Positions 59,799-64,000 of a DNA stretch of 64,000 bases are shown here, piece by piece. The translations under genes and the position numbers were made by a program. The notes under the pieces were generated by a model, which searched no databases, was not told the DNA's origin, and saw nothing but the letters and a program-made list of their open reading frames with translations. This DNA comes from Blastomyces gilchristii SLH14081 (Eukaryota > Ascomycota > Eurotiomycetes > Onygenales > Ajellomycetaceae): contig NW_003101667.1 in assembly GCF_000003855.2 (NCBI RefSeq), positions 1,586,037 through 1,650,036 of the forward strand, written 5' to 3'. The number at the start of each line of letters is the position of its first letter. The first letter of the stretch is position 1.

Positions 59799-60302
59799 GA
59801 GTCTCTTATTAAGAATATTCTTAATCTCTTACTTAAGTTTATTATCTTCTTTCATAATCTCTGACAGCTGTCAGTTAGAAGTTAGTTGAGAAGAAAATAA
59901 GTCAGTAATAATATAGTAAAACAAGCTTGTATAAAATATATTATAAATATCTGACAGAGTATTAAAATAGTAGTTATAACTATCTAGAACTTCTATCACT
60001 ATGTATTATATATAATAATAATTCAATATATAAGATTAGTATATAATCTATATATTTCTAAGATTTAATTATATAAGATCTTTTATCTTATACTGCTCTG
60101 TAAAATCTTATCAGATATTAACTTAATCTTCTTAATCTTATTTAATACTTATTATAAAGACTTCTGCTCAGTTACAGATATCTTAGAGCTTTATTACTAT
60201 ATTATTAGTGATTTAAATTAAACTGTAGAAGTTCAGTATAAACTGTGTAATCTCTAAAAGATTTAATATCTTTATATAATAACTGTATATAAGAAAGAAC
60301 AG
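59799..60302 (-). pseudogene. Gypsy integrase C-terminus fragment
   Basis: Matches 60,723-61,225 in order and orientation, so it is the 3' end of a second copy of the same gypsy, directly inside the LTR at 58,853-59,798. It is cut at 60,302 by the LTR of the next copy. Confidence 0.65.
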
Positions 60303-60722
60303 TGTAAGAAGCCTACACTGAATAAATCAGTATAATATATAGATCTTATATAACAAAGTGAAAGATGTTAGAGAAGAAAAGAAAGAGAAAGTACTGAAAT
60401 CAGTGATTAAAGTGAATATTTATATGTGTACACAGTGAAGCTTCAGAGTGAAAGAATAGAAATTTCATGAGTTTTTCAACTGAGAATCAGTGACTGAGAA
60501 TCAGAGCTTATAGCAGAATCTGTGAAGTGTAATAAAATAGTCTATATAATTGATCAGATGCAGTCTGTTATATTAATCTCTTCTTTTCAGAAGTAATATA
60601 GAGTTGTGAGTGTGTAGTTCTCATCAGTCAAGAGCTGCTATTTTGAATAACACAGAGCTCAGAGTTCAGATCAGGTGATTATAGCTAACTTATTTCACAA
60701 GATATTATCAGCTGCAGTCACA
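60303..60722 (-). repeat. Gy4 3' LTR (420 bp)
   Basis: On the plus strand it starts TGTAAGAAGCCTACACTG and ends CTGCAGTCACA, so TG...CA in element orientation. It is the reference for the LTR copies at 21,795-22,727 and 58,853-59,798. A short purine run (AAGAGA, minus strand) lies next to it inside the element, a weak polypurine tract. Confidence 0.75.
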
Positions 60723-60739
60723 GAGTCTCTTATCAAGAA

Positions 60740-60992
60740 TATCTTCAATCTCTTATTCAAGTTCATTATCTTCTTCTATGATTTCTGACAGCTGTCAGTT
60801 AAAAGTCAGTTGAGAAGAGAACAGATCAGTGACAGTGTGACAGAGTAAGCTTATATAAAAGACATTATAAATCTCTGATAATGTGTTAAGATAGTAGTTA
60901 TAACTGTCTAGAACTTCTATCACTTTATACTTTGTATAATAGTAATTCAGTGTGTGAGATGAATATATAATCTGTATATTCTTAAGATTCAA
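60740..60992 (-). pseudogene. Gy4 integrase C-terminus with chromodomain-like start
   Basis: The minus strand reads YKVIEVLDSYNYYLNTLSEI then YNVFYISLL at about 60,850-60,930, matching the integrase C-terminal module of gypsy elements (a K..V......Y.L.LP....VFH.SLL pattern). Nearer the LTR, EDNELE..IEDILDKR resembles the opening of a chromodomain, but the rest of that domain is not visible before the LTR. Confidence 0.75.
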
Positions 60993-62329
60993 CTATATCA
61001 GATCTTCTATCTTATATTACTCAGCAGAGTCTTAGTAAACATTGATTCAGTTCTCTTAATTTTATTTAGTACTTATTATAAAGACTTCTGCTTAGTTACA
61101 GACATCTCAGAGCTTTATTACTATATTATCAGTGATCTGAATTAGACTGCAGAGGTTCAGTGTGAACTGTGTAATCTCTAGAAGATTTAACACTTTCATG
61201 TAATAATCATATATAAGAAAGAACAGATATATATCTGTTGAGACAGCATCTCAATCATTGATAGTGATCTCTGTATATAGAAGAAGATCATGTCAATCAT
61301 CTTATAAGTAATTACAGAACTTATAAAGATAATTCTTTACAGTCTGAATTATCTGTTCTAATACATCATCAGTCTCAGAGTGATAGATAGTTAATAAACA
61401 GTGTATAATCTTAAAAACTTGATAGATTCTTGTTCAGAGAGTGCTTATGAATTGATAGCTCTGATTCAATACTATAAATCTCAGTAATTCATACATTCAA
61501 TAGAACAGGCTCTGTAGAAAAGCTTCAGTGACTTATTCAGTATTTATCTTATTATAAGATTTCAATATTACACTCTTACTTAATTAATTTATAATAATCA
61601 GAATATTTCTATAACTCTTACTCTCAGAGAGATTAATAGTGAAGTTAATTATCACATCTTATCAGATTCTATCAGAGATATTAAGCAGTTTCAGCAGGTC
61701 TTTTCTACAGTTCTTTCATAAGATGATAAAGAAATAATAGTTACAGTTTCAGATGAAATATCTGATACTGTTTAATATCTCAGATTAGTAGAACTCTTAA
61801 GAGATTATTTAATACAGTTATTCATAATCTGAATAACTGATTATATAAGAATTATACATCTCTTATATTATCTGAGTGTGTAAGAGTTTAAAATAAGAGA
61901 CTTAATATTATTCACAGAATTACAGAGTATTATTGTCATTAATTAAGCATTCTGAGATGTCAATTCTTATACATAGTTCTGAGAAGAATCAGAGTACTTC
62001 TTGATATACTGCTTCAGTGAGTGTTTGAAGAAGTTCATCAGTTTGAGCTGTTATATATCATAATTTATTTAGTGTAGAAGAAGTGAAGATATCAGTATCA
62101 GTATCAGTTCAGAGAGAGAGTATTCTAATCAGAGAAGTGTATATAGTGTCATGAGTTATTTCATATTGATTAATTAATATCTTCAGATCTAAGAGTTAGT
62201 GTTCTCAGTTCATCTAACAGATGTCTGTTATATTGAAAGACATATCTTGCTCTTATTATAAGAGAGCATCTGTCATTGAGTTCTGACTGCTAGAACAGTA
62301 GTGTATTATAAAATGAAAGCAGCTTAAGA

Positions 62330-63420
62330 ACTCAGATCATTACATCTGTTATTTAATAAGTTTATAGATAGTAGTGAAGTGCTTGAGATTCTTATAATCT
62401 GTGATTATCTCAAATTCAGAGATACATTGAAGTTCAGAGTCTCATTCTTCTAGATAGTGTATAATTGTAAGAAGTTTCTTATCATAGATCTTATAATTGC
62501 ATTCAGCAGAACTCAGTTTCTTAGACATGAAGATGTATAATTATAAGACATCTTTATTATTATATTATAATATAGCTTCTTCTATGACATAGTCAGAGAA
62601 ATCAGCTTCAATAACTATCTCATGATCAGAATTGAATATTATCAGCAGAGAGGTATTAATAAATATCTTCTTTATTTGTATAAATGTAGCTTCAGTGTCT
62701 GCTAATCATTGAAATACTGAGTCTTTCTTAGTGAGTTCTGTAAGTAATCTTATAATATTTGAGAAGTTCTGTATAAATCACTGATAGAAGTTAGTAAATC
62801 TGATAAAGCTTTATACATCTTTCGCAGTGCACAGAGCCTCTCATTCAAGAATAGTAGAGATCTTCTCAGAATTCATTCAGATTCTCTTACCAGCTTCTAT
62901 GATAAAGCTTAGATATTTTGTACTTTTAATCTCAAAATTATATTTATCTATATTTATCAGTAGTTCTGCTTTCTGTAGTTGTTGTAATATCTTTTATACA
63001 TATTCTTGATATTCTTTCTTGAACTCATCAGTGAAGATGAGAATGTTATTAAGATACACAGATACAAATTTATCAAGAAAATCTCAGAGTGCTCAGTTAA
63101 TATACTTCTGAAATGTACTGAGAGTATTAATCAGTTCAAAGAGTGTGACTACTCATTCAAAGAGATTATATCATGTTTGAAATACTGTAAGTCACTCATC
63201 TTCTTCAGTGATATGAATCTTATGAAATGTGATGATGATATCTAACTTTGTAAATTATTAAGCTTGTTTAATACAAGCTAGAGTTTCATTGATAAGAGAT
63301 AAAGAATAACAGTTCTTCTTTGTCAATCTGTTCAGTTCTCAATAGTTCACACAGAATCAGAGTTCTTCACCTGGTTTCTTTGTAAAGAGAATAGAGACTG
63401 TGATGAAAGAGTTACTAATG
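62330..63420 (-). pseudogene. Gy4 reverse transcriptase and RNase H
   Basis: RT: ETLACIKQA, TKLDIIITFHKIHI, LINTLSTFQKYIN and SVYLNNILIFTDE (near 63,030-63,060), with the YLDD box changed to YLNN. The motif TKYLSFIIEAGK follows near 62,880-62,925. RNase H: IFNSDHEIVIEADFSDYVIE near 62,600-62,655 and FMSKKLSSAECNYKIYDKKL to about 62,480, with EFEIITDYKNL near 62,400. Order and motifs are those of Ty3/gypsy. Plus-strand frames at 62,827-63,245 are antisense shadows. Confidence 0.87.
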
Positions 63421-64000
63421 TATATGAATTCTTTATTCAACAGATCATTGAATGTCTTTCAAAGAAAAAGAAGTTTATCTCAGAACATGTTATAAAGAAG
63501 ATCTCATGATGATTTAGAGTCTTTATCATTCTTCTTTTCTAACTTAATACTGTGATTCACTTCTGAGCCTTGTAAGAGAGATATATTTATAATATTATCT
63601 TATTAAAAGATATCTAGATATTTATGATATTATTGAGAGAGTTTCATGTAAGAATCTATTATTATGACACAGAATAACTTTTCTAGAGTCTTTTTAATAT
63701 TGATCAGACTGATGAAGTAGATTATCACATGATTCTGCTATCAGTAATCTTGTCAGTGATTCTGTCAGCAACTTCTTTTTCAGAGTATTTTATACACATT
63801 GACAGAGATCTGTGTCAGATTCATGATTTTATAAATATCATCTTCATAAATTTTAGCATTGTTAGAGAATATTAAGCTTCTGTTCTGAGTATTCAGTAAG
63901 ATGCCTTGTTCAAATAGTCTGATAAGTTCTAATATAAGATTATAATCAAGATTATCAACTTCATATGCATAGACATCTTTATATTGATGTTCTCTGACAT

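Larger units (their letters stand above)
60303..64000 (-). mobile_element. Ty3/gypsy element (Gy4), 3' part, runs off the window
   Basis: Minus-strand gypsy. From its 3' end: LTR (60,303-60,722), chromodomain-like start and integrase C-terminus (about 60,740-61,000), an integrase region (about 61,000-62,300, poorly readable), RNase H (about 62,330-62,650) and RT (about 62,870-63,420), with protease or gag expected beyond 63,500. RIP-type stops are frequent. Its 5' LTR is outside the window. It probably inserted into the related copy at 58,853-60,302. Confidence 0.8.

Noticed and set aside
62827..63245. Two plus-strand frames of 60 and 79 codons
   Set aside because: Antisense to the Gy4 reverse transcriptase.

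Overview
The window looks like a filamentous ascomycete chromosome (Pezizomycotina). Evidence: small introns of 61-230 bp with GTRNGY-type donors and CTAAC/CTAAT/GCTGAT branch sites, conserved single-copy genes with clear fungal orthologues, and a sharp two-compartment base composition. A 14.6 kb gene island of balanced composition (about 43,970-58,566) lies between very AT-rich blocks made of transposons saturated with C-to-T changes, the mark of repeat-induced point mutation (RIP). This layout is known from expanded genomes such as Blastomyces-type Onygenales; the order is an inference from style, not from a marker gene.

Gene island. Four genes are supported: (1) a WDR59/Mtc5 orthologue, minus strand, 3 exons, 1472 aa, a SEACAT/GATOR2 subunit acting in TORC1 nutrient signalling; (2) UBC13, plus strand, 4 exons, 156 aa, the K63-chain ubiquitin-conjugating enzyme, whose third intron carries 32 uninterrupted CTA triplets; (3) RPL24 (eL24), 3 exons, 160 aa; (4) RPS30 (eS30), 3 coding exons plus a probable 5'-UTR intron, 61 aa. 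All were rebuilt by hand from splice sites and family sequence. The genes act separately (TORC1 control, DNA damage tolerance, ribosome), so no operon-like logic is implied. I found no gene in 55,962-58,566 or in 43,970-45,498.

Left AT-rich block (1-43,970), from left to right: two head-to-tail copies of a Tad1-like LINE on the minus strand (1-7,252 and 7,253-12,105), probably one nested in the other; unresolved AT-rich DNA with a 486 bp assembly gap; a minus-strand Ty3/gypsy pol (about 16,100-20,850); the 3' end and LTR of a plus-strand gypsy (to 22,727); a 1.09 kb tRNA-derived SINE; remnants of an older gypsy in both orientations; a complete 9.4 kb plus-strand Ty3/gypsy (27,499-36,931) with matched 166 bp LTRs; two 5'-truncated LINE 3' ends; a second large SINE; and degenerate tandem repeats at the island edge. 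Right block (58,567-64,000): an inverted copy of a repeat also seen near 12.6 kb, then two nested minus-strand gypsy 3' ends, the second running off the window.

Three families of non-autonomous elements cut across everything. One is a ~506 bp element with TAGACTG...CAGTCTA ends and 8 bp target duplications (hAT-like MITE; six full copies and one fragment). One is a ~370 bp tRNA-derived SINE (four copies, one nested inside another). One is a ~1.1 kb tRNA-derived SINE whose last ~370 bp is homologous to the 3' end of the Tad-like LINE. Both SINE families show 13 bp target duplications and end in the same GAAG(AAT)n tail, which points to a LINE-SINE partnership. All coordinates and alignments were read by eye; no search or alignment program was run.
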